The notes: a model not told the origin generated them from the sequence alone. Positions 37,640 through 47,788 are shown, counted from the stretch's first letter. The stretch is DNA of 64,000 nucleotides from Brachionus rotundiformis (GCA_016802295.1 JAESIW010000180.1:1243619-1307618); one strand, 5' to 3'. Numbers and translations are program-made.

Positions 37640-38237
37640 AAATTTATTAATTAAAAAAAAAACTATTGACAATTTAATAATTTGTTCATTTTAAAATAAA
37701 TTAAATCTAAAAACTACCTGTCTTAATTCATTTCGTAAGAAAATCGTTGTACAGTTTTAGTTTAAAAAAAAAATCTTTGGCTGACCGGTGGCACTGCCGC
37801 GGGTCAGTCCAGTTTATTAATAAAATTTAAAAAGAGTTCGAAGCAGCATCGCTCATTCCATTCATCTTCCGAAACCGCTTTCCACGCAATAGACATCTAC
37901 ACGTTGACAATATGGCGGTGTTAGGACTTTGGAGAAAAGGACGAGCAAAGTGGATGAAATTCGCAACGCAAAGTTCACAATCAATGCGTCGGTTTTTCGC
38001 ACTGGTCCTTATGGTCAACTGGGCGAAAATGACATACAATATTTGCGTATCGTACGTGCCATCGGTTGATAACCCAGCCGACGCGCCCTCCAGGCGCATA
38101 TCACCGTAAAACTAGTTTAAAACTGTACAACGATTTTCTTACGAAATGAATTAAGACAGGTAGTTTTTAGATTTAATTTATTTTAAAATGAACAAATTAT
38201 TAAATTGTCAATAGTTTTTTTTTTAATTAATAAATTT
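37640..38237. mobile_element. perfect 120-bp inverted repeat enclosing a retroelement RNase H fragment
   Basis: The arms at 37640-37759 and 38118-38237 are exact reverse complements over 120 bp by manual alignment, separated by 358 bp. The spacer contains, on the plus strand (about 37836-38109), HLHVDNMAVLGLWRKGR and YVPSVDNPADAPSRR, the end of an RNase H domain of a retroelement polyprotein. No target-site duplication flanks the arms. Inverted terminal repeats without duplication are the pattern of DIRS-like retroelements, so a deleted DIRS-type element is one reading. A foldback duplication is the other. Confidence 0.75.
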
Positions 38238-38776
38238 AAATAATACATTTAAATTTGATAATTATTTAGACTAAACCAATATGGAGTTGTTTTGGGGAAT
38301 ATTTACTTTTCATGGCTCTGAGTTTCTAGTGGTGTTCCTCAGGACTCTGTTTTGGGTCCACTAATGTTCATTATTTATATCATTGAAACACTTGAACATA
38401 ATGAAAATGATTGGAATCTTGATAATTTATTTATATATTTAAATATTAAAATTTTTTAATATTAAGATTAATTATCTGTCTGATTCTAATTAATTAAGCT
38501 AAATTTTTTAAGAATAATTCAAATTTAAAATTAGTACATATTGATATTGAAATAATTATTGCTTTCATATTTGGCAGATTGAAAAATTAATTAATTAAAA
38601 TTTAAAAAATAAATCAGAATTTTAGATTTTTTTTTCTAATAAAAACTTCAAACTTTATTCAAAATAGGATTCTTAATTTCAACTGTATAAAAAAGAACTA
38701 TAATTAGGGCACTAGCTCTCGATTTCAAAATCTTTAAATACACAAATACTGTAACCAAATTCAAGCCAAAAACATA
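38238..38776. other. intergenic with a short RT fragment
   Basis: At about 38325-38390 (+) the frame reads SSGVPQDSVLGPLMFIIYI, the conserved box of a LINE reverse transcriptase. Nothing recognisable extends it on either side. The remainder is AT-rich without features. Confidence 0.6.
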
Positions 38777-39333
38777 TTACGGTCTCCATGGTTTTATTGG
38801 TGGCTTGTTTTTTATACAACCAATATTTTCTTTATGCTCTGTATCAGCTCGCGATCTGGCAGAATTTATTCGCGCAGAGTCCAGATTACTTCTATTGGTA
38901 GCCAAGGGTGCATGAATTTGTAAAGGTGCTAAATTGGACATTAAATCATGGGTCAAGTGATTTCTACTGAACTGAAATATGTCTGGTTCTTTTTGAAACA
39001 TGTCTCCGTAGCTTTGATACTGATATCTCGGTGTGGTATTACCAAAAAGACTTTCATCAATAAAACTTTTCTTACTAACCATGTATTTGTATTTTTGCTT
39101 TGCTTCGAGAACTGGATGGCTTGACCGAGGAGTATTTGAGCCGCGTCTTGATGTGTGATCATTTACAAGGCTGTAATTGACCCCATCATGAAATTTTCCC
39201 AAAGTCGAGCTGCATGGCTCATGAACCACCGGTCTATTCCGCGCAGATTGAGATCTATTCGATTTGGGAGTCATTCCTCGAGCACTTATTGGCCTTGAGA
39301 CAATCGCATTGTCCAAGCTATCCGCTTTATTCA
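38777..39333 (-). CDS. RITA1: RITA1-like (RBPJ-interacting and tubulin-associated) protein
   Basis: The open frame runs from a splice-acceptor-like TTTTAG at 39334-39339 to the stop at 38777. The first in-frame ATG is at 39274 (MTPKSNRSQ), giving about 165 residues. The recognisable parts are a basic linker, then KKSFIDESLFGN (vertebrate RITA1 has SYCDESLFGS at the equivalent place), and the C-terminal KPPIKPWRP (RITA1 ends KPKPPWK). RITA1 shuttles the Notch effector RBPJ out of the nucleus and binds tubulin. The stretch is basic and Ser/Arg-rich, with no membrane segment. No ATG lies between the acceptor and the upstream gene TMEM218 that would give a conventional first exon. The family call rests on two short motifs. 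Confidence 0.6.
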
Positions 39334-39468
39334 CTAAAATTATTTCATTTTAATTACAAAACAAAAAATAAACTATAAAAATTGGGGTTTGACGCCCAAA
39401 TTAATTAAATTGAATTTTTTTTAAAGATAAAAGTTAAAATTTTTATTTACAAAACTAAAATATTAGCT

Positions 39469-39807
39469 TTATCGGCGTAAGCGGAATGTTTTATCCACCT
39501 TGGCATAACGTGGTTCAACAATTACATAAACAAAGTACATTATAAACGATACCAGTAAACCAACGCAAATGCTTGTTAAAATTAATATCCAAATAAGTCC
39601 GGTATAACTGAATTTGTAGTCAGGTCCAGTTTGCACTGTAGAATCGCCCCTTGGCAACGATATGAGAATAATGGTGATTATGAGCGTTATAGATGTTGGT
39701 ATTGCTGGCAGTAATTTTATTTTACCCTGCGCTCCACAAAAAAGGATAAAGAATACAAATGAGACAGACCATAGAACTGCCAATACTATTACACCTGTTC
39801 CGACCAT
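39469..39807 (-). CDS. TMEM218: transmembrane protein 218
   Basis: Single-exon ORF of 112 residues (human 115). Three hydrophobic segments are visible: about 5-28, 33-52 and 70-95. The end of the last, FVYVIVEPRYAKVDKTF, matches the conserved ...YVLEPIYAK... C-terminus of TMEM218, and LLISLPRGDS resembles the human LLFPRAGE loop. TMEM218 is a transition-zone protein of cilia (Joubert-type ciliopathy gene in humans). The start ATG is preceded by AAAA. It is divergent from the LRR gene at 40012, with about 200 bp between start codons. Confidence 0.85.
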   Translation of the reverse strand: MVGTGVIVLAVLWSVSFVFFILFCGAQGKIKLLPAIPTSITLIITIILISLPRGDSTVQTGPDYKFSYTGLIWILILTSICVGLLVSFIMYFVYVIVEPRYAKVDKTFRLRR

Positions 39808-40011
39808 TTTTTTTTGGATTAAAAATTAAAAACTGGACTCTAGAGTGTTTAAATTTTGATTATTAACAAATTTTTATCGATCTTGAACTTGATTAAATTT
39901 TAATTAGATTTCCATAGAAACAAAATGAATAAATTTATAAAATTATTAATTGGGCATTTCGAGAATTTATCATAATTTTTTTTCGTTTTGAATTTTTTAT
40001 TTTTAATAAAA

Positions 40012-40794
40012 ATGGAAGATTCTGATGAAGTTTTAAAACGAATAGATCAATCAAAAACAATAGAAACTCTCAATTTGAGCAATCTACAACTAAAAGCTTT
40101 GCCAAGCCAATTAGCTTTTTTAGTTCATTTAAAATATTTGTACCTAGATAACAACAAATTGATTTTTGTACCAGAAGTAGGCTCTCTGGTGAATCTCGAA
40201 GAATTATCAATTGAAAACAATGAGCTCACTTTGATTCCAGAAGTGTATTATAATTTAAAGAATTTAAAAAGTTTGAATCTAAGTAAAAATAGTTTGAAAA
40301 TGCTGAGTCCAAATTTATTCGAAAACTATCAAAATTTGTCTATATTGTGGTTAAACAATTGTGGTTTGATGCATTTACCAAAAGAAATCGGGTTTTTAAA
40401 ATTTTTAGAAAAACTTGGACTGAAAGAAAACTGCTTAAGTGAAGTACCAGAAGAGTTTGGCGAACTAACAAATTTGAAATGGCTTAATCTGGAAAAAAAT
40501 GAAATTGAATTTTTGCCAGACTCGTTCAGCAAGTTAGAAAAGCTTAATCATTTAAATTTGGCATATAACAAACTGGGCGAAATTCCAAGGTTTTTTTTAA
40601 ACTTTAAAAATTTGAATATTCTATTACTCAAGGCGAATCAAATTAAAAATTTTACTGATGAGTTTGTTCTTGGTCTTTCTTATTTGAATAAATGTGATTT
40701 GAGAGAAAATTTATTTGTAAATTATTTAAAAACAGCTAAACCAGAATTTTTTAAGCAAATTTTAACTATTGATAATTTTTTAATTCAAGATTAA
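40012..40794 (+). CDS. leucine-rich-repeat protein (SHOC2/LRRC-like)
   Basis: Single-exon ORF of 260 residues starting at MEDSDEVLKRI. It is essentially all LRRs: about nine repeats of about 23 residues with the LxxLxLxxNxLxxLPxxxxxL signature (for example LKYLYLDNNKLIFVPEVGSL, LKWLNLEKNEIEFLPDSF and LNHLNLAYNKLGEIP). It has no signal peptide, membrane segment or additional domain, so it is probably a cytosolic adaptor of the short intracellular LRR class. Orthology to a particular LRRC gene cannot be assigned. It shares a likely bidirectional promoter with TMEM218. Confidence 0.8.
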   Translation: MEDSDEVLKRIDQSKTIETLNLSNLQLKALPSQLAFLVHLKYLYLDNNKLIFVPEVGSLVNLEELSIENNELTLIPEVYYNLKNLKSLNLSKNSLKMLSPNLFENYQNLSILWLNNCGLMHLPKEIGFLKFLEKLGLKENCLSEVPEEFGELTNLKWLNLEKNEIEFLPDSFSKLEKLNHLNLAYNKLGEIPRFFLNFKNLNILLLKANQIKNFTDEFVLGLSYLNKCDLRENLFVNYLKTAKPEFFKQILTIDNFLIQD

Positions 40795-41289
40795 TCGTTT
40801 ATCTGTTTTTTTTTGAATATTTATTTGTAGTAACTTTTAGTAAAAATTTAAATTTTTTTAAAAATAATTTAATTAAAGCTACTATGTACAATAATTTTAA
40901 AAGTTGATGTTCCATAAAATAAAATGATACTAAATTTCATATTGATTTTAACTTTGACTAAAAGTATAAAGTGATTCAACAAAGAAGTTTATGATAACAA
41001 GATCACTAGAGAAGGCAATCAAATATATAACAAAATATTACAAAGTAATAGCTATCTAAGTACTGTCAGTATTCAAAATGAATTGGTACCAAATGTTTGG
41101 AACCTATTCATTTATCACATCATATTTTTTGATGATTACTGTATTATCAAAAAATATTATAACTTCTAAATTTTTTATTGAATTTTTTTATAACCGATTG
41201 ATTTGAGCCTCAAACGCAAAGTAGAGAATAAAGTAGATTAAATTGATTTGTTATAAAAATAAGAATTATAAGAAATAAATAAAATTTTA

Positions 41290-41460
41290 TTAAAATGGCG
41301 CACAGCACCGTAAAACGTGCTTAAACCCTGGCCATAAGACTTACGGTTATAAGTATCAGCTGTCGTTGGCAAGTTCGACAGCTTTCCAAACCGTTTTTAT
41401 TTATCTTAATAAAAGGCTGACATACTCGTCATCCACCAATCAGTCAAAACATTTTTAAGA
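41290..41460. other. unclassified G+C-richer island, possibly LTR-derived
   Basis: This island stands out from its surroundings. It contains a TATAAG (about 41349) and an AATAAAAGG (about 41410) about 60 bp apart on the plus strand, the spacing of an LTR promoter and polyadenylation signal. No terminal repeats, coding sequence or duplication were found. Confidence 0.25.
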
Positions 41461-42057
41461 ATTTCATCATCATTTAGTTCTTTTAAAAAAGATCTAGCAC
41501 TTGCATCTATTCTTTATTCGGGACAAAAATCTTCCCTAAAACAACTAAAGATATTAAAGATATAATGTTTTAGTGGTAAATTTAATGCCATTAATAATTA
41601 CAACATCTAAATGGTATCTAAAAATCGACTAATCCATTCAACGAGTAAAATGAGTAAAAAAAATTGTGAACATAAGCAATTGGTAAGCCTAAATATTATT
41701 TTTGACATATGGAATTCTTTGATCATTTAGTCTAGATTCTAAGTCATCATGTTTTTTTTATTAAATTATAGAAAGGAAATTTTTTTGTATTTACTATAAA
41801 TGACCACAAGAATCCAATTAGTAAAAAAACAAATTTTTCGGCAAAAAATAAATGTAAACTATTCAATCTAGATTAAGGATCTAACTAATTGAACTAATAA
41901 AAAAGAAGATAAAGGTTTAAACATATATGAAAATGATAGAAAAAATTTGAATACATCGGGGCATTCTGGAAAAGGTTATTATTCTTTTAAATATTCAAAA
42001 TTTTTTAAAAATGATCTCTAATTTTTAGTCTCTAAAAAAAATAAATTATTAAAAGTG

Positions 42058-42385
42058 ATTAATTTTACCAAAAATAGTATTTCCATTAATTTTATTATTA
42101 AAATATTTGTGAATTATTAGTTTTATTTCGAGTGGAAAGCGTAGAAGAGGAAGACCAGAAAGAGAGTGGACAGATTGCTTAAAAGAGGACTGTGAGAGAG
42201 CTGGAATTGTCTGGTCAAAATGGGTGAATGAATCGAAGAACCGCGAGAAATGGCGCATCAAAATCTCGTCCCTAACCTCAAACAGACGAGGATAAAGGAC
42301 CCCTTATTATTATTATTAATTTTACCAAAAATAGTATTTCCATTAATTTTATTATTAAAATATTCGTGAATTATTAGTTTTATTT
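42058..42385 (+). mobile_element. 5'-truncated LINE 3' end with 71-bp target-site duplication
   Basis: The insert 42129-42314 encodes the last residues of a LINE: GKRRRGRPEREWTDCLKEDC, then AGIVWSKW and REKWRIKISSL. It ends in a (TTA)n microsatellite tail. It is flanked by two copies of the same 71-bp sequence (42058-42128 and 42315-42385), with one mismatch counted by eye. This is a target-primed insertion with an unusually long duplication. Low divergence of the duplication suggests a fairly recent event. Confidence 0.85.
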
Positions 42386-42600
42386 TTCAATTTTTAACAT
42401 GTTTAATAATTTAATTAAAAGTTAAGAAAAGCAATGATTTCTGTTAATTATTTTACAATATAATATTGAGCCTAAGCTAGCAGTTTGTTACCAAATTTTT
42501 AAGTTTGAAAATTCATTAATAAATTTTTAAAAGACTTAACTTAATTTAAATTTTCTTTCAAAAACGTTTTGTAATTTTTTATTAAAATATTCTATAAAAA

Positions 42601-44699
42601 ATGGAATTTGAAATTTGTAAGTTAAACAATTAACACACTAATTTTAATTTATTATTTAAATTAAAGAAAAATTGGTGTTGAATACTTATTAAATAAGTAA
42701 ATAATTTTTTTTTTGATAGCCAAACTCAAAGCGTTACAGTACAAAATTGCACTTTCTGTCGCAATAATTCGAAATAAACCAGATAACTTAACCCTAGACC
42801 AATATTTAAAGCTATTAAGAGTCAATTTTTCTACAATACATGGTCATTTTTCAAACCAAATTAATGATCTTAAATTAAAGCTTTTGGAAGCTAAAAGAGA
42901 AATATTCTATTTGAAAAATAAGGATTCCATCGATCTTGATCAAGAAATAAGCTTCGAAAGCAAAAGTAAAGAGGTCGAATTCGGCACTCAATTGTCTAAA
43001 TTGTCAGACGAATACAAAATTAATTTAGAATTTATCACCAATATTGCTAAGCTAAAAGCAATAGATAAAAATTTTAAATTTGATAAAAATATCAATCAAG
43101 AAATGTTAAAAGATTGTCTGAGCCATTTGATAGATCAGATAAGACTATTTTTGTTTGAGTTTAACCTAAAAGATGAGCATAAATTGAATGGTCAGTCATC
43201 GTTTATCGTGACCGATACACTTGAGTCTGTAAACCAAACGCAAAATTTAGATTCCGAGTTTAAAACATCAGGTTTAATATTTCCTTTGGAAAGTATTCTT
43301 CACGGAATTCAAGTATTTGTTAATTTATTCGAAGTAGAATGGTTCTATTCTGTAAGAAGCTTGCTTATTGACCAAGTTGTTTCGTTTATTGATGAACTAG
43401 TCAAATTTATGGTAAAATTCAACTCTAACCAAGTAACTATTTTCAAAATTTAATAAAATTTTTCTTTATACATAACTTGTTTAAAAAGAATAATTTCTAA
43501 CAATTCAAAATTTCTATTTTAATATATTTAAATTATTTAAACGAATTAAATTAAATAGTAAATTTTATGAAAAGATATGTTTATATTTAGGTGGTGCCCT
43601 CACTTAATGATTAATCAAGGTTTCTTTTTCTATACATAATACCGTAATGCCTTGCCCCCTAATGCATTGCACTTTAAACCAGAATTCTGGATTTTAATGC
43701 TGCATTTAACCCACTTTTTTTTCCAGATACGCTTCGACTAAAATTGCTGCAGTTAATGTCAAAATTCTGAAAATAAATGCCGCATTAGGGGGCAAGGCAT
43801 TACGGTAATTAAAATTGTAGATAGATATAAATAATTAATTTTTTTTAATTTCAGCAATAAATCAGTAATGGGTTATTTATTAGAAGAGGATTTTACTTGA
43901 CTTTGGGGAATAGAGTCTTATCAGGATTTGAAAAGAGCATATAAAATTGATCAACACACATTAAATTCAATTTAAGATTAAAATTGAATTTTGTAAAAAT
44001 TAAAAAACTTAATTAATTTTACAAATTTGTCGACTTATGAATCTTTTGAATTCTGATTGATTGTCTTTTTGTTCGAGTTAACTAAAATTTCAGCTTTAAT
44101 TATCTTAGGAATCAAATTGTTTTTTTAAATTCTTTTATTTTCACAAAAATTAAATTCCTCCACCAAATTGTTTTTATCTCTAAATAAAGAAAAATTTGGA
44201 TTTTTTTTGAAATTTTAAAGCCACCTTGAAAATCTTTAATTAATTGTTGATTAAAAAACTAATTTAAATTTAATTTTTTCTTCTGTAGGAAAATTGTCAA
44301 TTAATGAAATTTTTCAATCAAATTCTAATAATTCTATCCACAAGTGACTGTTTATTAAATCCAATATTGATAACTCTAACAAATACAATCAAAATAGTAA
44401 TTGACTATGTGAGCGATTTAGACCGATTTTTAAAACTAAATGACCATACTGAAAATGCCGAAAAAAAGAGCAAAAAAACAGAATTAGATAATTTGTGTTT
44501 GAATTGTACCATTCTAACTGAATGCATTACGTCAATTGTCCAGCTAAGACAGCTGGACTATTACACTCCAATTAGTAATCACATAAAACAGAGCTTAAAT
44601 CAAATACTTAATAATTTATTTATTAATTTGACCGATTCATTTCCACTCATTGCTATTCAAATGTCAAAACTTATTCAATTACTGTCTTTATTTAAATAA
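42601..44699 (+). CDS. MEI4: meiotic double-strand-break formation protein MEI4
   Basis: Three exons: 42601-42616 (16 nt, ATG GAA TTT GAA ATT T), 42720-43411 and 44289-44699, giving about 372 residues (human 385). The spliced N-terminus ISKLKALQYKIALSVAIIRN followed by KP matches the signature of MEI4 (SKLALALAIIRSKP), which anchors it to REC114. The remainder is all-helical and Leu/Ile-rich, including SILHGIQVFVNLF and the C-terminal exon with LLNPILITL. MEI4 with REC114 and IHO1 activates SPO11 on chromosome axes in meiotic prophase. The exon 2 donor could instead be at 43432, adding seven residues in frame. The gene is absent from several animal model species, so its presence is informative. 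The intron carries a small MITE. Confidence 0.75.
43642..43805. mobile_element. 164-bp MITE with TA target duplication (Tc1/mariner-like)
   Basis: Perfect 26-bp inverted ends (43640-43665 and 43782-43807, counting the TA). Each begins CCGTAATGCCTTGCCCCCTA just inside a TA dinucleotide, the Tc1/mariner/pogo target. It is non-coding and lies inside the second intron of MEI4. Confidence 0.75.
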
Positions 44700-44747
44700 A
44701 TTAAAAAATGAATAAAAAATTTTTTTATCTATTTTTGTTTTCTAATT

Positions 44748-45739
44748 TCATTTAGGACTAATCTTAATCAAATCACCGAACAAAATATGCTGAGCAACGG
44801 GATACTTTTCCAAAACTTCAGCTGTATACATTTTAATCAGACCGGAATTTATTTTGTTCCAGGACTGTACCATGCTTATATTCCAAAGCTGATTAGAATG
44901 TTCTGCAAATGGACCTCGTTTAATTGTTATAATGAACTTGAGACAATTAAAAAAAAGGTTCTCCTCTTTGAACCGTTCAATGTAGGTTTCTTCAACAAAC
45001 TTTGCTGGTTCGATTTGTTGGTTGCCAATCAGTTGAGCACTACCAAATATAAATGGCAAAAATTGAAAATCATCCAAGCTCCATACACCATGGCTTCCTG
45101 CAGGTTCCATTTTATAGGTAATTTGCAGTTTACGCGCCAATTTTAAGTACTCAAAAAAAACTCTTAATACAGTCGATTTTAAGTCCTCTTTGGTCAAGAC
45201 ATTTAACTTAAAAAGACAAATTAGAAAGAGTGCAAACGCCATTTCGTGACCAGTGCCGTAGTCTATTCTGGTCTCATTTCCAAATGATTCATTTAGATAT
45301 GTAGCTAGTTCTTCGCCCTCTTGCTCATTTTTAACTATTGAAGAAATTAAATCTTTTGAATTTTCTTTGACTCTTTGCATCCAAGTTCGAAATGCTGTGT
45401 TACCAAACCTTTGTGGTTGTTGGACCGGAGGCGTCTCGTCCACCCATTCGCTCAGCTTACTAAAAATGTTGAGCAATTTTTGAACATTCTTAAAATTATG
45501 TTTTTATTGATAATATTATCAAAATTTTTTTAAAATACTTCTGAAATAGAAATATCATCAGTTAGTTTACTACCAACAACTGATTCGCATAGATTGTTCA
45601 GAAATTCAATTAAATCATGGTAAGCCTGAAACATAATTGTTGTAATAATTATTGAAAAAATTCATTCATTTTGGCAAACTTGTGAGCGCTTCCATTTTCC
45701 CATGTCCATTACATTTAAAATTTCTCTTTTAGGCAGCAT
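44748..45739 (-). CDS. PTPA: serine/threonine-protein phosphatase 2A activator (PTPA)
   Basis: Exons 45739-45680, 45625-45539 and 45488-44748 give 295 residues. Landmarks: DMGKWKRSQAYHDLIEFL at the N-terminus (across exons 1 and 2), ETPPVQQPQRFGNTAFRTW, the glycine-rich YGTGHEMAFALFLICLFKL, GSHGVWSLDDFQFLPFIFGS (the nucleotide- and substrate-proximal core) and a C-terminal EVLEKYPVAQHILFGDLI. PTPA is a peptidyl-prolyl isomerase-like, ATP-dependent chaperone that activates the PP2A catalytic subunit in cytosol and nucleus. Its stop codon lies 48 bp from the MEI4 stop on the other strand, so the 3' ends must overlap or nearly do so. Its start lies 158 bp from that of DDRGK1, divergent. Confidence 0.93.
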
Positions 45740-45897
45740 ATTTAATTAGAAACAGAAATGTTAAGAAAAGAATATGTTTTTTTTTTTTAATCAAAATTAT
45801 TATATATCTATCAAGACAATTTTTAAAGCTCTTTTATTTAGAATAAAAAATTTTAATTTTTTAAATTTTATTAATTTGCCACGAAATTTAGACAAAA
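45740..45897. promoter_or_regulatory. candidate bidirectional promoter PTPA/DDRGK1
   Basis: Only 158 bp separate the two divergent start codons, so both transcription starts must lie here or within the coding regions. No TATA box or known motif stands out in the AT-rich sequence. The call rests on geometry alone. Confidence 0.45.
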
Positions 45898-46827
45898 ATG
45901 GACACTCTTGTTCTTATTTTGATTTCTTTGGCAGTGATCATCGTGACATGCTTGATTTTTTTGAACAGGACCAAAAAACCAAAGCAAGCGCCTGTTCCCA
46001 ATCAAGTTCCTCAAGCCAGAAATGCAGCAGCCAACTTGCCCAGAAATTTGCAAAGAAATCGTTTACGCAATCGAAATCGTCTTCAAAGGACCAGAAACGA
46101 CGAAGATGAGGAACAGATGGATGATTTGGATGAAAGAGTTGATAATTACTTGAATAATCGGGACGATGGTGAAGATGGAGATCAAATGGAAGAGAGAGAA
46201 GATTTGAGAAAAAAAATTGGTACCAAAAAATTAGCCAAACTGGAAGAAAAAGCAGCTAGACGAGAAAGAAATGAGCAAATGTTGCGAGAGAGAGAAGAGA
46301 GAAAGGAATTGGAAGAGCAGCGTTACCAGGAGAGAAAAAAACGAGAAGAAGAAGAAGAAAGGTTGGAAAAAGAGCGCGAAGAAGCAGAAAAAAAAGCCCG
46401 TGAAGAACAAGAGAAACGAGACTATGAGGAATACTTGAAGTTAAAAGAACAATTTACGGTGGACGAAGAAGGACAAGATGCAGACTTAACTGAACAGGAT
46501 GCTGAAAATTTGTTAAACAGATTTGTAGATTTTATCAAAAGTTCCAAAATTGTAGTACTTGAGGACTTAGCTTGTGAATTTAAGCTTAAAACACAGGAGG
46601 TAATTGACAGAATAAATCAAGTGCAAGAGATGGGTTTACTTACAGGTGTTATGGATGATAGGGGAAAGTTTATTTACATTACTGAAGAGGAATTGCTCCA
46701 GGTTAAAAAATTTATTGAACAACGAGGCAGAGTCAGCATTGTCGAATTGGCAAAGTCAAGCAATGAATTGATTAGTCTTAAACCAAATAATGATGACAAA
46801 AAACTTGAAATAGAATCTGTAGCGTGA
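45898..46827 (+). CDS. DDRGK1: DDRGK domain-containing protein 1 (UFBP1)
   Basis: Single-exon ORF of 309 residues (human 314). Layout: N-terminal membrane anchor (residues 1-22, LVLILISLAVIIVTCLIFL), Arg/Asn-rich linker, acidic segment, a long charged coiled coil (about 105-190, with GTKKLAKLEEKAARR and EEERLEKEREEAEKKAREEQ), then a C-terminal DDRGK/PCI-like winged helix with MDDRGKFIYITEEEL at about 250-265. DDRGK1 is anchored in the ER membrane and recruits the UFM1 ligase UFL1 for UFMylation of ribosomes and ER-phagy. All parts are intact. Confidence 0.95.
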   Translation: MDTLVLILISLAVIIVTCLIFLNRTKKPKQAPVPNQVPQARNAAANLPRNLQRNRLRNRNRLQRTRNDEDEEQMDDLDERVDNYLNNRDDGEDGDQMEEREDLRKKIGTKKLAKLEEKAARRERNEQMLREREERKELEEQRYQERKKREEEEERLEKEREEAEKKAREEQEKRDYEEYLKLKEQFTVDEEGQDADLTEQDAENLLNRFVDFIKSSKIVVLEDLACEFKLKTQEVIDRINQVQEMGLLTGVMDDRGKFIYITEEELLQVKKFIEQRGRVSIVELAKSSNELISLKPNNDDKKLEIESVA

Positions 46828-47550
46828 ACTTTTAGTGATTTACATTTTAAAATAAATATTTTTAATTTCAAAAATTTAAAAATCCTATTTTAGAAGATAT
46901 TTTATTAGTTGTTTTGATGATTGTGTCTGACAATGTCTTTTATTTGACAAATTCTTATTGAATTAATTAAATAAGTTAATTGAATAAAAACAGTATTAAA
47001 AATTACTAAGTTTGAATATCATTTGATATAAATTCAATTCATTTTTTTATCTATTTATTAGATCTGGACAAAAGTTACTGGACAAAGAGAATCTTGAATA
47101 AATTGTCTAATAAAAGCTGGAAAACCTGAATTTTCATTTACCAATGGGAATTAATTAACAATTAATTAATGTCCTTTAAAAGTTGTATTTTTTTATGAGG
47201 GTACCAATTAGAACCAAATAGATAAGCCTAGTTCGAGCTCTGCTTCATCTTGTTGTTGGTTTTCAACTTCCTTAAAAAATTCATGAATTTTGCGGGTTCT
47301 TTTAACACTCATTCTTGGAATCCTTGATCGCAATCGTTTATTGTTGTTTTATGATTAAGCAAAGATGACTCATCGATGACAGAAATGGTAAATTCCGACA
47401 TATTAGTGTTATTTTATGGTTTTTACTTAGTTTTATTTAGATTTTTAATTTGGTTCTATTTAAGTTTCTATTTATTATTTTTGCTTATATAAAAATTTTT
47501 GAAAGATTTGGGGCTACTTGTTTTAGATTATATATTAATTGATTAGTATA
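46828..47550. other. intergenic, nothing firmly recognised
   Basis: About 720 bp downstream of DDRGK1. A minus-strand stretch at about 47215-47400 has short open frames (starting MSEFTISVIDESSL) but is broken and matches nothing known to me. The rest is AT-rich. Confidence 0.4.
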
Positions 47551-47788
47551 ATTAAATTGGGTCTGTTAAAACTCAAGATCAATGATCTTCAATTTTTAAG
47601 ATCAGTGAAATTCAAGATCAATTATTCAATTAACATTTTCTGATACTGAATTTCAATATCAACTAATAAATTTTAAGATCAGACTAATTATTAACAGCTA
47701 CATTTAACAATTATTAACAGCTTCAAGTTTGTTTCAAATTTGCATTTTCTCTCTCTCTTTTTCTTTTCATTTCAAAAAAAAATTAAAA

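Larger units (their letters stand above)
40795..42600. other. intergenic between LRR gene and MEI4
   Basis: About 1.8 kb. It contains a less AT-rich island at 41290-41460 and a LINE 3' fragment with long target duplication at 42058-42385, both listed separately. Otherwise AT-rich with no gene. Confidence 0.5.

Noticed and set aside
44787..45146. A 119-codon plus-strand frame overlapping PTPA
   Set aside because: It is the antisense shadow of conserved PTPA coding sequence. It lacks its own splice signals or conserved motifs.
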